Source: Mixophyes australis
Taxonomy: Eukaryota; Chordata; Amphibia; Anura; Limnodynastidae
Length of the DNA: 64,000 nt
NCBI GenBank assembly: GCA_036250195.1
Contig: JAVHZZ010000011.1
Coordinates: forward strand, 63,612,101-63,676,100
Direction: 5' to 3'
Every line of letters begins with the position of its first letter. Position 1 is the stretch's first letter. Under the pieces are notes generated by a model. The model was not told where the DNA came from, made no database searches, and worked only from the letters and a program-made list of their open reading frames with translations. Shown in pieces: positions 20,385 to 32,562 of this stretch. The position numbers and the translations under genes were made by a program.

Positions 20385-21485
20385 ATGAACACCATGGGCG
20401 ATCCCTCTCTCAAGGACCTATTGCAATATGTAGTAGGGAGAGTGGAAAAGCAAGAGTCCAATCAAGATCGCTTCATGCAGTTCTTACAAGGTTTATCCTC
20501 TCGTCTGGATTCTTTTCAGAACCTTCTGGTATCCTCCCATAAACCTGAGACCTCTGCTGAGTCTCCTTCGGGTTCTGCAAACACAACTACCTTACACCCA
20601 CAAATTCCTAATCCTCCAATGTATGATGGGAACCCCAAGTCATGTAGAGGATTCGTGACTCAATGTGCAATTCAATTTGAATTATTACCCAGGAACTTCT
20701 CTACGGATAGAGCTAAAATTGTCTACATTCTGTCCCTTCTTTCTGGTCAAGCCCTGGCCTGGGCCTCACCCCTATGGGAGAAGAATGACCCCTTGCTACA
20801 AAATTATACAGAATTTCTGACAACTTTCAAACGAACTTTTGATGAACCTGGTCGGCTTTCCAGTGCAGCTTCAGGATTTCTTTGTCTGCGCCAAGGTTCT
20901 CATTCTGTTGGGCAATATGCCATCATATTTAGGACCATGGCCTCCGAGTTGCACTGGAATGAGGAAGCGCTGGTGGCCACGTTCTGGCAAGGCCTATCTG
21001 ATAAAATAAAAGACGTGTTGGCTTCCCGTGACCTCCCATCTTCCTTGGATGATCTGATCTCGCTATGTGTCAGAATATATCTTCGATTCAAGGAGAGGGT
21101 TCAAGAAAAGGAACAGATCCGGTGTCCTAATCATCGCCCTGTTTTCCGGAACCCAGGGGCCTCTTTGCCCCCAGAAGAACCTATGCAAGTGGGTAGGTCC
21201 CGCCTCTCTCCAAGTGAGAGGGAGAGAAGATTTAAAAATGATCTATGCCTCTATTGTGGAGGGAAGGCCCATTGCATCAGTACTTGTCCTACGTGTCTGG
21301 AAAAATGCTCAGGCCAAACAGAGCAAGGTGGAACACCGTTAGGTCTGTTTGATTTTCCCCTCAACAGTTCTCCTCACAAAGAGAACCTCTTGTTTTCTGT
21401 TTTTCTGTTTTTGGGAATCTCTCTATTCTGCTTGATGCCTTTCTGGATTCTGGTGCAGCTGGTAACTTTATTGCTGCCACTGTAG
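20385..21485 (+). CDS. gag: gypsy-2 Gag polyprotein
   Basis: A frame of 366 residues starting ATGAACACCATGGGC, 12 nt after the primer site. The capsid region is collinear with gypsy-1 Gag (MYDGNPKSCRGFV, GQALAWASPLW, FWQGLSDKIKDVL). A CCHC knuckle (CLYCGGKAHCISTC) has C-X2-C-X4-H-X4-C spacing. The last 60 or so residues, after the knuckle, overlap the pol frame and turn hydrophobic, so the natural Gag may end sooner by frameshift. Gag itself has no stop and could still be made, although pol is dead. Confidence 0.85.
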   Translation: MNTMGDPSLKDLLQYVVGRVEKQESNQDRFMQFLQGLSSRLDSFQNLLVSSHKPETSAESPSGSANTTTLHPQIPNPPMYDGNPKSCRGFVTQCAIQFELLPRNFSTDRAKIVYILSLLSGQALAWASPLWEKNDPLLQNYTEFLTTFKRTFDEPGRLSSAASGFLCLRQGSHSVGQYAIIFRTMASELHWNEEALVATFWQGLSDKIKDVLASRDLPSSLDDLISLCVRIYLRFKERVQEKEQIRCPNHRPVFRNPGASLPPEEPMQVGRSRLSPSERERRFKNDLCLYCGGKAHCISTCPTCLEKCSGQTEQGGTPLGLFDFPLNSSPHKENLLFSVFLFLGISLFCLMPFWILVQLVTLLLPL

Positions 21486-24400
21486 TTGAGAAATACAATA
21501 TTCTTACTACACCACTGGAACGTCCTGTACGCCTTACAGCCATCGATGGCAGTAATATTCCAGGAGGCTTCATTCAGTTCCGGACTGTTGCTCTCACCCT
21601 TCAGATTGGAGTTCTGCATCAGGAAAAAATTTCCTTCCTAGTCCTTCCAAAGACCATCAACTCCCTTGTGTTAGGTCTGCCATGGCTACGTCTCCACTCC
21701 CCAACTCTGGACTGGCATACTGCTCAAATTTTGTCCTGGGGATCACGGTGTCAGTCTCACTGTCTGAAGAAAGTAGTACCTCTTCATCTAACCACTGCTT
21801 CTTCGTTACCATCTTTACCTCCTCAATACCAACAGTATGCAGATGTCTTCTGTGAAAAGGATGCAACCAAGCTTCTCCCTCATCGCATTTGGGATTGTGG
21901 AATCAAGCTCCTCCCTGACAAACCTATTCCTCGTGGTCGTGTATATCCCCTTTCTCTGCCTAAGACTCAAGCAATGTCTAAATATATTCAAGAAAACCTG
22001 CAAAAAGGCTTTATCCGGAAGTCCACCTCTCCAGCTGGCGCTGGATTCTTTTTCCTTAAAAAGAAGGATGGCGGCCTCCCGCCATGCATTGACTTTCGAG
22101 GCCTTAATGCTATTACCATTAAGAATAGGTATCCGTTACCTCTCATCTCTGAGCTTTTCAACCGCATCAAAGGTGCCACTGTGTTCTCCAAATTAGATCT
22201 ACGCGGGGCCTACAATCTTGTTCATATTAAAGCAGGTGACGAATGGAAAACAGTATTTAACACACACGATGGGCACTTTGAGTATTTAGTAATGCCCTTT
22301 GGGCTTTGTAATGCTCCAGCTGTATTCCAAACCCTCATGAATGATATTTTCCAAGACCTTCTCTATCAATTCGTCATCATCTACCTGGACGACATTCTGA
22401 TATTTTCTCAAGACCTCCCTTCACATAGGGAACATGTAGGTCAAGTCCTGGCCCGTCTGAGAGAACACAACCTCTTCTGTAAATTCGAAAAGTGCCTTTT
22501 CGAGCAGCCCCAGGTTCCTTTCTTAGGGTACATCCTCTCAGGCACAGCCCTTCAGATGGACTCGGTAAAACTAAGAGCAATTGTGGATTGGCCCTTGCCC
22601 ACTGGTCTGAAAGCTATCCAACGCTTCCTTGGCTTTGCCAATTACTACAGATAATTCATCAAGGTGTTTTCTACCATCATTGCCCCCATCATTGCTCTTA
22701 CCAAGAAATCAGCTAATCCCAAGCTTTGGTCCCCCGAGGCCATCTCAGCCTTTGAACATCTAAAGTCCGCCTTCACTTCTGCTCCTATTCTTCAGCAAAC
22801 GGATTGCCAACGTCCCTTCTTCTTGGAGGTAGATGCATCTTCTGTGGGCACTGGTGCAGTTTTGTCTCAACGTGACACTTCTGGGAAACTACATCCATGT
22901 GGCTTTTTCTCTCGTAAATTCCTCCCAGCAGAAAAGAACTATTGAATAGGAGATCAAGAATTATTGGCTATTAAATTAGCCCTGTCTGAATGGAGACATC
23001 TGTTGGAAGGAGCCTTGTTTCCTATTACGATATATACCGACCATAAGAAACTCCTTTATCTCCATTCAGCCCGTTGTCTGAATCCTCGTCAAGCCAGATG
23101 GGCCTTGTTCTTTTCAAGATTTGATATTAGTCTTACCTTCCGTCCGGGATCAAAAAATAAAAAAGCAGATGCTCTTTCTAGGTCCTTTCATTCCGAAGAC
23201 CAGGATTCTCCCGAGGACATTCATCCCATCTTCAACCCTAGTTGTGTCTTGGCCCTTACTCCTGTGCATAAATCTACTTGCCCTCCAGGCAGAACCTTCA
23301 TATTACCACATCTACGTCTCAAGTTGCAACGCTGGGCCCATTTATCTAGTTTCTCGGGTCATGCTGGAGTCAAGAAGACTGGAGAACTCCTAACCCGGTA
23401 CTATTGGTGGCCATCCCTCTTGAAAGATGTGAAATCATTCGTCTCTGCCTGCTCTAAATGTGCACAACATAAGGTTCCTCGACATAGACCCTTCGGTCCT
23501 CTTATTCCTCTACCTGTTCCTGAAATACCCTGGTCTCAAATATCTATGGACTTTATTACCGATCTGCCTCCCTCCAAAGCTCATACGGTTATCTGGGTGG
23601 TGACAGACCGTTTTTCAAGAGCAGCTCATTTCATTCCTTTCAAAGGACTCCCTTCTTCCGCAGTGTTGGCAGAACTTTTCATCAAAGAAATATTTCGCCT
23701 CCACGGCTGTCCACTCCATATCGTGTCAGACCGTGGTTCACAATTTGTTGCAAGGTTCTGGAGATCCTTTTGTTCTCAGTTAGGCATTAAATTGGACTTT
23801 TCCTCGGCGTACCATCCTCAATCTAATGGTCTGACTGAACGGACAAACCAAGAGCTCGAAAAATTCCTACGAATATATGTGTCTGCTCACCAAGCGGATT
23901 GGCTGGAACTCCTCCTGTGGGCCGAGTTCGCTCATAACAATCATTTCCATGAAGCTGTTTGTAATTCACTCTTTTTCGTCATGTATGGATGTCATCCCAG
24001 ACCACCTACCTTTTCTCAAACTCCTATCTCCTCAATTCCTGCAGTAGATTCCCTGCTACGCAAGTTTTCTCTCATTTGGACACAAACCAAAAGTAATCTG
24101 GAGAATTCTGCTGCTCGGGCTAAAAGATTTTACGATAAGAAAAGGTGTCCTGCTCCTCCACTTCTTCCAGGGGATAAGGTCTGGTTATCCACTAAAAATA
24201 TCCGTTTAAAAGTGCCTAGTATGAAACTAGCACCCAAATTTATCGGTCCCTACCGAATCTCCGAGATGATCAATCCAGCAGCTTTCAGATTAGAACTTCC
24301 ATCCTCACTACGGATTCCCAATGTGTTTCACGTCTCTGCGAAAACCGGTGGTACAAAATCAATTTTCAAGTGTCACAGCTTCTCCGCCTCCGGCTACTTC

Positions 24401-24587
24401 TCAAGATCAAACTGAATATGAGATCAAACAACTATTGGACTCTCGTAGATCCAGAGGTTCACTGCAATTTCTAGTCGATTGGAAAGGCTATGGGCCTGAG
24501 GAACGTTCCTGGGTTAAAGCTTCTGACATTCATGCCCCTCGCTTGCTCAAACACTTTCGGAAAAGATTCCCTAACAAATTATCGTAG
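21352..24587 (+). pseudogene. pol: gypsy-2 Pol, decayed
   Basis: The frame lies at -1 relative to gag and is open after a TGA near 21349. Protease (FLDSGAAGNFI near 21440), RT with YLDD at 22382-22393, RNase H, integrase (SMDFITDLPPS, VSDRGSQFV, HPQSNGLTERTNQ), GPY/F module and chromodomain (VDWKGYGPEERSW) are all present. Three defects inactivate it: TAA at 22652-22654 after FANYYR, TGA at 22943-22945 in the RNase H region, and a frameshift near 24335 between the GPY/F module and the chromodomain. The pol stop at 24585-24587 precedes the purine tract, unlike gypsy-1. Confidence 0.88.
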
Positions 24588-24619
24588 GTGTCCGGAGTCC
24601 ACCCTTAGGAGGGGGGTAC

Positions 24620-25176
24620 TGTAACAATCCAGTCCAGGTTTGTTACTTTTCCTGTCTGTTCTGCTCTCCTGTGGATCACATGACTCACTTCAGGGCGTGC
24701 CATTCAAACCTGCTCTATTTAAACTCAGCACTGACACCTGCTCACTGTCAGTGCAACTTGTTTGCTAGCCTGTCTCCATGGACTCCTGTGCATTCCTGAA
24801 CTCTCCTGTTGGATTTCCTGTGGGGGAACCTGTTTTATCAACCAAGTGCTGGTAGCACCATCTTTGGGACTCTGTTTGCAAGTATCTCTATGCATCAATT
24901 TACAAGACTTTGTTTATTATACCAAGTGTGCAGATGCTCATCATTGTGAGATTCTGAGCTGCCATCTCACCATCTCTTCTGTGTACAGAACTTTGCTGCA
25001 TTGTTTCCATGAGTTGATATGTACTTATGCTCATATTCATTGAAGTACTTATTAAGCAGACCCACCGTCTTGTGTTCTTATTTTCTAAACATTGTATGGT
25101 CCTGAATCAGCTAGTCACGTGCACAGGCCATCGTGGGAACCGCCCACTAGGCCTGATATTATTCCAGTCCATAACA
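24620..25176 (+). repeat. gypsy-2 3' LTR
   Basis: 557 bp, the same length as the 5' LTR, with roughly a dozen substitutions by eye. Ends before the target duplicate atata. Confidence 0.9.
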
Positions 25177-25188
25177 ATATACCCCTAA

Positions 25189-26210
25189 GTCCTTAATATC
25201 AGATATACTGGATATACACAAATAATTAATACTAAATGCCATTATTAGGTTACTTCCTTAAGTATTTGTCACTTTGTTTCTTTTATTTCCACTGTACGAA
25301 TATATTTTTAACAAAAGGCTATTGGATATTTTTTTTTTGTATAGCCCTAAAGTTATTCCTTCTCAGGTATCATAAGAGATAATTGTAATCTATTACTAAC
25401 ATCCGACAGTAGAAGCCAGTTATGCTCTATCCAAATATAAAAAACTGTGGTGATATATAGTATATATCAGAAGTACTACATGTGTGTATTATTTATTTTA
25501 CTAGAATATACAGTATAATGTAAGCTTATAATATATGCTTATAATATACGCTTACATTATAAAGACGTATTGATTATACTGTATATTCTAGTAAAATAAA
25601 GAATAATACACAGTCTATTTCTAACAGCCCAATATTTAATTTTCAAACTTCTTATCTAATCTACTTCCAGTACAACATCATCTAGAAATTTGCAGATATT
25701 CACATATCCTATCGGTTTGATGTCTGAACTATAGAGTATTCCAATACATGGCTTCATACATATAGTCACCATGCATTAATTTATACATACATTAAGTAAC
25801 GTAAATGCCGATATTTGCTGTATGCACTGTGCATGCAGAAATGAACTATATGCTAGAGAACGGAAGTCTTCTAGCGCAGAGGATAATTAGGACACATTGC
25901 AAATTTAAGGCTGTAAGGTATTTTCAAGCTTATCATTTGCTACAGGTCAGATGTAAGTGCAGAGTTATAGTGATAACGGTTGCGCATGCATGCAATGTAA
26001 AAATGCACTTTTTTAAAATGTTTTTTCATTAATGACTATATTATTAACAGGTGAGAGTAAGTGAATATAATTTTTTTGTGTACGGTCTACTGGGACTTTA
26101 TATGTATTGTTTGTATCCTGCTGTGTTATGTCTGTTAGAACAGAGTGTTCTTAGACCATATTTAACAAGAGACATTTCTTCAGATCAGCATGTAGTTGAA
26201 TAGGGATGTG
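25189..26210. other. AT-rich stretch, no gene, one large palindrome
   Basis: No credible reading frame. The palindrome at 25484-25612 is listed separately. Confidence 0.5.
25484..25612. repeat. 129-bp imperfect palindrome
   Basis: The left arm from 25484 (gtgtattattt then ttttactagaatatacagta) pairs with the right arm ending at 25612, apart from a 3-nt indel. The roughly 50-bp centre (gtaagcttata...cgcttac) is itself partly self-complementary. It may be a snapback MITE; no clear target duplication was found. Confidence 0.75.
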
Positions 26211-27177
26211 CATATGCCCAGGGCTGCCAAGAGAAATTCAGGGCCCCTGTACAACAAATTCATGGGGCCCCCCTTATAGCTGAGAATACAAATGTTTTTG
26301 TACGGCCAAAGAAATTTTGTGTGGCACTAAAAAAAGCAAAAAAAATTGGTACGACCCCAAAATTTTTGTGCGGCACAAAAAATGTGTACAGCCACACCCA
26401 CACAAATGTGGGTGTGGTCGTACATTTGGGGGTGTGGCTATGAATCACTTGGTGTGCCCAGGAAACCATCTTACAGAAAAAAAAATTGCATTGTTGTGTA
26501 CACCATTGAACGGTCACCAAAAATTGGGATTGTCTCACTAGACCCACAATATTTCACACACTCTTCTGCTCTCTCCTACCTGTTCTTCTCACTTTCACCA
26601 CCTGTGGCTGCAGGTTTCCTTAGTTGCGGCTTGTCTGGATCCTGGAATGTTGGGGGCCCTATTTTGAAACAAAAATGGGTACATTTAGAAAATTACAGCC
26701 AGCCCCGGGGTTAAATCAATAGCACCCACGATTAATAATTAGGCCTTCCTCCAGCCCCAACATTAATATAATAGTATTCACATTTAAAAAATAAACCTAT
26801 TTCCCTGCCTACAAACAGCCCCAGCAATAAATTAATAGTATTTACATTTCAGAAATATACCTATCCCGCTACCATCACTAACATTAAATAATTCATAGGC
26901 ACATTTAATAAAGAGACCTCATTCTCCCCCACATTGAGTAGCCCCCAAACCACCCCTTCTTAAATTAATAGTCAACACAATAAAATTGCCCAACCATTAC
27001 CCCACAAACAAAATTGCACCCATTAGTTAGCCACCACCCACCTCACACTACATTGCCACAAGCCCCCTGTGCCATCACACACATTACTGTGCACCTTAAT
27101 CACCATGTTGTGCCCCCTTATGATCACACTGCGCCCTCCATGCTGCTTTTCCCCCTTCACCTGGCCCCCCATCATCA

Positions 27178-28235
27178 CACTGTGCCATCCTGCTCTCCCC
27201 TGACTTCATCACACTGTGCCATCCTGCCCCCCCTCTCCATCACTGTGCCATCCTGTCCCCCCTCTCAATCACTGTGCCATCCTGCCCCCCCTCTCTATCA
27301 CTGTGCCATCCTGCCCCACTCTCCATCACTGTGCCATCCTGCCCCACTCTCCATCACTGTGCCATCCTGCCCCCCTCTCCATCACTGTGCCATCCTGCCC
27401 CCCCTCTTCATCACTGTGCCATCCTGCCCCCCCACTCCATCACGGTGCCATCCTGCCCCCCCACTCCATCACGGTGCCATCCTGTCCCCCCTCTCCATCA
27501 CGGTGCCATCCTGTCCCCCCTCTCCATCACGGTGCCATCCTGTCCCCCCTCTCCATTACTGTGCCATCCTGTCCCCCCTCTCCATTACTGTGCCATCCTG
27601 TCCCCCCTCTCAATCACTGTGCCATCCTGTCCCCCCTCTCAATCACTGTGCCATCCTGTCCCCCCTCTCAATCACTGTGCCATCCTGTCCCCCCTCTCAA
27701 TCACTGTGCCATCCTGTCCCCCCTCTCAATCACTGTGCCATCCTGTCCCCCTCTCAATCACTGTGCCATCCTGCCCCCCTCTCCATCACGGTGCCATCCT
27801 GTCCCCCCTCTCCATCACGGTGCCATCCTGTCCCCCCTCTCCATCACGGTGCCATCCTGTCCCCCCTCTCCATCACGGTGCCATCCTGTCCCCCCTCTCC
27901 ATCACGGTGCCATCCTGTCCCCCCTCTCCTTCACGGTGCCATCCTGCTCCCCTCTCCTTCACTGTGCCATCCTGCTCCCCTCTCAATCACTATGCCATCC
28001 TGCCCCCCTTCTCCATCACTCGGTGCCTATCTGCTGCCCTCTCCTTCACTGTGCCATCCTGCTCCCCTCTCCTTCACTGTGCCATCCTGCTCCCCTCTCC
28101 TTCACTGTGCCATCCTGCTCCCCTCTCCTTCACTGTGCCATCCTGCTCCCCTCTCCTTCACTGTGCCATCCTGCTCCCCTCTCAATCACTATGCCATCCT
28201 GCCCCCCCTTCTCCATCACTCGGTGCCGATCTGCT
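27178..28235. repeat. 29-30-bp minisatellite array (ctgtgccatcctgccccc type)
   Basis: About 35 units of a C-rich repeat with a typical period of 29 bp and scattered length variants, in sub-blocks by variant (cacggtgcc, caatcactgtgcc, ccttcactgtgcc). Since 29 is not a multiple of three and the unit has no stop codon, all three plus-strand frames stay open for about 500 codons. These are artefacts. Confidence 0.93.
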
Positions 28236-28700
28236 GCTCTCCCTATTTTTCCCTCATACTGTACCTCTCTCCCCCTTTTTCCTCATACTGTGCCTCTCTC
28301 TCCCCCCCCCCTTTTATTCATACTGTGCCTCTCTCTCCCCCCTTTTTATTCATACTGTGCCTCTTTCCCCCTTTTTCCTCATACTGTGCATCTCTCTCCC
28401 CCCTTTTTCTTCATACTGTGCCTCTCTCGTCCCCCTTTTTCCTCATGGTGTGCCTCTCCCCCCCCCTTTTCCTCATACTGTGCCTCTCCCCCCCCCCTTT
28501 TTCTTCATAATGTGCCTCTCTCTCCCCCCTTTTTCCTCAGGGTGGGCCTCTCTGCTCACTTTTCCTCATACTGTGCCTCTCTCTCCTACTCTTTTTCATC
28601 ATACTGTGCCTCTCTCTCCCCCTTTTTCCTCATGGTGTGCCTCTCTCTCCCCCCTTTATCCTCATGGTGTGTCTTTCTCACCCCCGTTGTTCCTCTGTGC
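28236..28700. repeat. About 30-bp minisatellite array (catactgtgcctctctctc type)
   Basis: A second tandem array directly follows the first. It has a related tail (ctgtgcc) but a different body (ctctctccccctttttcctc). About 15 units, degenerate. Confidence 0.85.
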
Positions 28701-29092
28701 TTTTCTCCCTTTCTTTTTTCTTTTTTACTTACCTAGCTGTTTTTTTTTCTCTCTTCTCTTCTCTTTTCTTCTGTCTTCTCTCTTCTTGCTTCTTTCTTGG
28801 TCCTCTCTGCGCTGCTCCTCACTGACTGTCAGGCGTGACTTGATGACGTCACGCCCGGCAGTCAGTGTAAACAAAGCAGAGAGGAAGGAGGAGGGATCCC
28901 GGCGCCACGATCACGTGAGTATCTTTTTTTTTTTTTTCTTTACTACCCTGTTCCCCCCACCAACGAACCGCCGACCACCATTCCTCCCCGCAAAAAAACC
29001 CTAAAAGATAAATAAGAAAAGGTGAACAGTGAGGGCCCGGGCATGGGTAATTAGTACCCGCTCAACCCCCTCTCGGCGACCCTGCGTATGCC

Positions 29093-29652
29093 CAATGTAC
29101 ATGTGTTTTAGCAGTGTTAACCATTTCATTCGAATTCAGATGATTTTGTCAATTTGGGATTTTCTTTAGTGTGTTACTTCAATTTCTAATAATGCATCTA
29201 TCATGTTTAAATGCTACAATTTTCTCTTGCTTGGTGAGACTTGGCAGCAGGATGGTTTACATAAGTAAATATAGTACTTTTTGGTACTATTCTCCTTCTG
29301 GTGAGTGTTTGGAAGGCTGAGCATTGAAAGTAGAACTCCCCTATTACTTCTTAAAAAATATATTGATTGTTAAAAGTGTTAAGGAGATATTTATAATTAG
29401 TCATATTATTTGTGAATATAAAGTCAATATGACAGACATTTAATGATGAATTGCCTACTTTGGTGTTGAAAGCAAACACACTTCCCATAAGTGTGTTTTG
29501 CTTCCTCTATAATATTCCTGGCTTTTTGTTGAATAACTTTTCTCTTTATCTGATTCACTCTGGTTTTCAAAAGTTTGCAGGATGCCTAGAAGTGATTGGC
29601 ATTTTTACACACAAAACATAAAGGTGTTTACATTGTGGGCTGTAGTTTTTAA
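29093..29652. other. AT-rich stretch, no gene seen
   Basis: Unique-looking DNA between two transposons; no convincing frame. Confidence 0.45.
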
Positions 29653-29863
29653 TAGGGATGCTCAGGCTTGGTTTTCCAAAAACCGAGTACCCCAGGGCAT
29701 CCCAAATCCAAGTATTGATCAGAGCCAGCTTGGTGCTTTCAGAACTGCAATCGATGCAAAACATCATTGTTGCATCGTCGGATCTCGCAGCTTTTGGATT
29801 CCATAAGTACCTCCCTCCGGCGCCATATCTCAGACAGACAAAGGAGGGGAAGAAATCTTCTTG

Positions 29864-30100
29864 GCAGTCTCCAGTGCTATTGCTCAACTTCATTGCTCAC
29901 ACAAAAACAGGAGTGATGGCAGTGTTCTTGTCAGTCTCCAGTGCCATTGCTCACACAGAAACAGAAGGGGTAGCAGTGTTCTTGTCACTCTCTAGTGCCA
30001 TTGTTCACACAGAAACAGGAGGGGTGGCAGTGTTCTTGTCAGTCTCCAGTGACATTGCTCTGGGCCATTGCTCACACAGAAACTTAAGCGGTAGCAGTGT
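29864..30100. repeat. 54-bp tandem repeat inside the hAT element
   Basis: Units start at 29931, 29985 and 30039, exactly 54 bp apart (cagtctccagtgccattgct ... gcagtgttcttg), with partial units on both sides. The in-frame period gives an open plus-strand frame (29658-30332) that I regard as non-genic. Confidence 0.85.
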
Positions 30101-30818
30101 TTTTATCAGCATCCAGTCTCCTGTGCCATTGCTCAGGGCCATCGCTATGGATCATGATCAGTCGACAGAAGAGCAGGAGCACCAAGTAGCTGTTGGCACC
30201 AGTCATGATGATAATAGTCCTTCTATGTCATCTACTAAAGCCTATGCTCAAAGGCATAGTGGGTTTAAGTCAGGGAAACTGATATCCAAAAAACAAACTT
30301 TTACTTTGGTAAAGAAGCAAACACCTCTTTAATAAAGGGAAAGTTTACTGTAGAAAAACATAAAATTGCCAACATGCATTCCACCCAAAATAGCAACAAG
30401 CAGTACAGAATCAGCTAGCTCCCTTCTCTCAGCTAGATCCCACCATCTGCACTCTACACTGTCATCATCCTCACCCTCACCTCATCCTCATCAGTGTGTA
30501 CAACATCCTCACACTATATTAATTCATTCCCACTGAAATTTACCATTATAGTAGTCTTTGTACTATGGTGTAATTGCTGGTAAAGGCCTCATTCGTGGAA
30601 TTTGTAGTTCATTTTACAGAAGAGCATGATTTTTTTGCCATTTCTTTTACACCAGTCCAGATGTCAAAATACTGTGCTGATTCATCTGCATCACCAGTGG
30701 GTCTCTTGGGAAAGTTTTTTACTAGCAGCAGTTACCTGAGAAACTGAATGAGGTGATGTCATTGTGCCATGTACCACTTGAGCTTTCAACTAGCTCCCCG
30801 GGAGCTCATTGCACCTCT

Positions 30819-32562
30819 TCAGATCTGGGTCAGTTGGAAAGGAAGAGAAGACACAGCTCTTAAACCTAGGATCAAGCATAATACCAAAATGTAGTGATCC
30901 GATTTCAAGATGTTGATAAGTTTTGGATCCTGGCGAAGTGAATAAAGTACTTGATCTACAAGTCCGACATACTTAGCGTAATTGCTTTGTTTCGTCTCCT
31001 CCTTCAATTTCTTGAGCTGCTTTTCTAAAAATTCTAATTAGGGGAATCAGTTGACTTAAGCTAGCAGTGTCTGAACTCACATCACAGGTGACTACTTCGA
31101 ATGGTTTCAGCACCTTGCACAACGTTGAAAGTATTCTCCACTGCACTGGACTAAAGTACATTCCCCCTCCTTTCCCAATGTCATGGCTTGTTGAGAAAGC
31201 GTGAATGGCTTTTCGCGGTTCCCCCATCCTCTGAAGCATATAAAGGATGGAATTCCACCTTGTTACCACTTCTTGCTTCAGTTGGTGGCAGGGCAAATTT
31301 TATTATTCTTGCAGCTGCTGCAATCTCCTACATGGTTTGCAGAATGCCAGAAATGTCCCAAACTATTTCTGGATATAGACAGCATGTCACTGTAGTTTTT
31401 AAAAAAAGCTCTGTACCACCAAGTTTATTGTGTGAGCAACACAGGGAATGTGATGGAATTCTCCCTGCTGTAATGCTTTCATAATATTGGTGGCGTTATC
31501 AGAAATCACATATCCTGAGGAGAGTCCAAGCAGGATAAGCCATGTTGCTATGACATCCCTTAGTTTTTCAAACAGGTTGTCTGCGGTATGCCTTTTAGTG
31601 AAGCCGGTAATACACAGATAAGCCTGCCTCTACAAGATCTGGCGTTGTTTGTTAGATGCTGCTGCTGTTCCTGCTGCTGAAGGTGATTCACCAACCTAGT
31701 GGGCTGTCGCAGTCATATAATCTGTAGTTTGCCCAGTTCCGCTTGTCCACATATCTGTGGTTAAGTGTACAGTGGGTAGAATGGCACTTTATAGCCCAAT
31801 AATCATCTTTTTTGTAACCTCCTGGTACAGGTGAGGAATTGCTTGTCTAGTAAAATGGTGTCGAGGTGGAAATTGGTAATGGGGACACAGGACCTCAATT
31901 GACTGCCTAAAACCTGCTGCATTGGTGGATATTGGACGCAGATCTAATACTAGCATAGTCGCCATGGTGCCTGTGATCCGCTGTGCAACTGGGTGACAGC
32001 TGTCATACTTGCTTTCTTTTGCAAAGGATTGTTTAACAGTCAATTGTTGTTTTAAACTACTAGTAGTCTTCTTCGTGGTCTGCTTCTGGAATGAAGATCC
32101 ACCCCCAGCAGCAGGAACAGGAACAGTGGGCCTAATGCTCAAGGATTCTTCTGAGGACTCTTGGATAGGGGAGGAGTCATCTACACTTAGTAACTTGGAT
32201 GCTGGACTAACTCCGATCACTAGTTAGGATATTGATGATGAAGGTGTTGGTGGTGTAGATCGCAGGTGCTGGGATCTAGATGAGAGAAGGGAGCTAGCTG
32301 ATGTTGGACTGCTTGTTGTTATTTTTTTAGCGTAAGTTTCTGATTTTCCGAAAAGCTTGCCATGAACTATCTTAAAATGGCATAACATGGATGAGGTTCC
32401 TAGATGGTTAAGGTCCCTACCTCTACGGACTTTGGCTTTACAAACGCTACAAATGGCTAGACAACTGTTGTCAGTATTTGGGTAAAAATAATTCCACACA
32501 TAAGAGGTGGATTTTTTGGTCTTATGCTCAGGTGACAATGGCCTTTTTGTTATCACTGGCAA
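30819..32562 (-). pseudogene. hAT transposase with BED zinc finger (ZBED-like), decayed
   Basis: The minus-strand order runs as follows. A BED-type finger region at 32562-32224 (SYVWNYF, CSVCKAKV, then H at the expected distance) sits before a Ser-rich linker. A segment at 32220-31789 has HPVAQRITGTMATM and GFRQSIEVLCPHYQFPPR. A degraded catalytic part follows at about 31780-31480, where HLTTDMWTS is still readable. TRWNSILYMLQRM lies in 31296-30973, and a C-terminal remnant is at 31007-30819. Stops and frameshifts separate these blocks, so no functional protein is made. The domain order matches the transposase lineage from which ZBED genes derive. Confidence 0.8.

Larger units (their letters stand above)
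19805..25176 (+). mobile_element. gypsy-2: full-length Ty3/Gypsy chromovirus with decayed pol
   Basis: Two 557-bp LTRs (19805-20361, 24620-25176), both starting tgtaacaatc and ending tccataaca, flanked by atata (19800-19804, 25177-25181). Self-primer site at 20364-20373, gag intact, pol with two stops and one frameshift, purine tract aggagggggg at 24607-24616. A different family from gypsy-1, with much shorter LTRs lacking the tandem block. Confidence 0.92.
19669..25185. mobile_element. Snapback MITE (TAA target duplication), split by gypsy-2
   Basis: 19669-19804 and, after gypsy-2, 25182-25185 form one short inverted-repeat element with the core tatagcaacc...ggttgctata, homologous to 58207-58378 and 58520-58694. 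Flanking taa is found at 19666-19668 and 25186-25188. The left arm is missing about 30 bases compared with the other copies. A 3-bp TAA duplication fits PIF/Harbinger-type transposition. Confidence 0.7.
26219..29084. mobile_element. hAT-like non-autonomous element, copy A, with long internal minisatellites
   Basis: Ends cagggctgccaagag (left) and ctctcggcgaccctg (right), which are imperfect inverted repeats, flanked by catatgcc (26211-26218) and cgtatgcc (29085-29092), an 8-bp target duplication with one mismatch. These features fit the hAT superfamily. No transposase is encoded. The interior includes segments shared with 37686-38545 and 38796-40030 (for example ggcttgtctggatcctgga) and two tandem arrays. 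Confidence 0.75.

Noticed and set aside
27014..29004. Three overlapping plus-strand frames of about 500-576 codons rich in Pro, Ser, Cys and His
   Set aside because: They arise from a 29-bp array with no stop codon; all three frames are open and shift through the same peptide. No start context or domain.
29658..30332. 224-codon plus-strand frame in the hAT element
   Set aside because: Built mostly from the 54-bp tandem repeat, antisense to the transposase; no domain.
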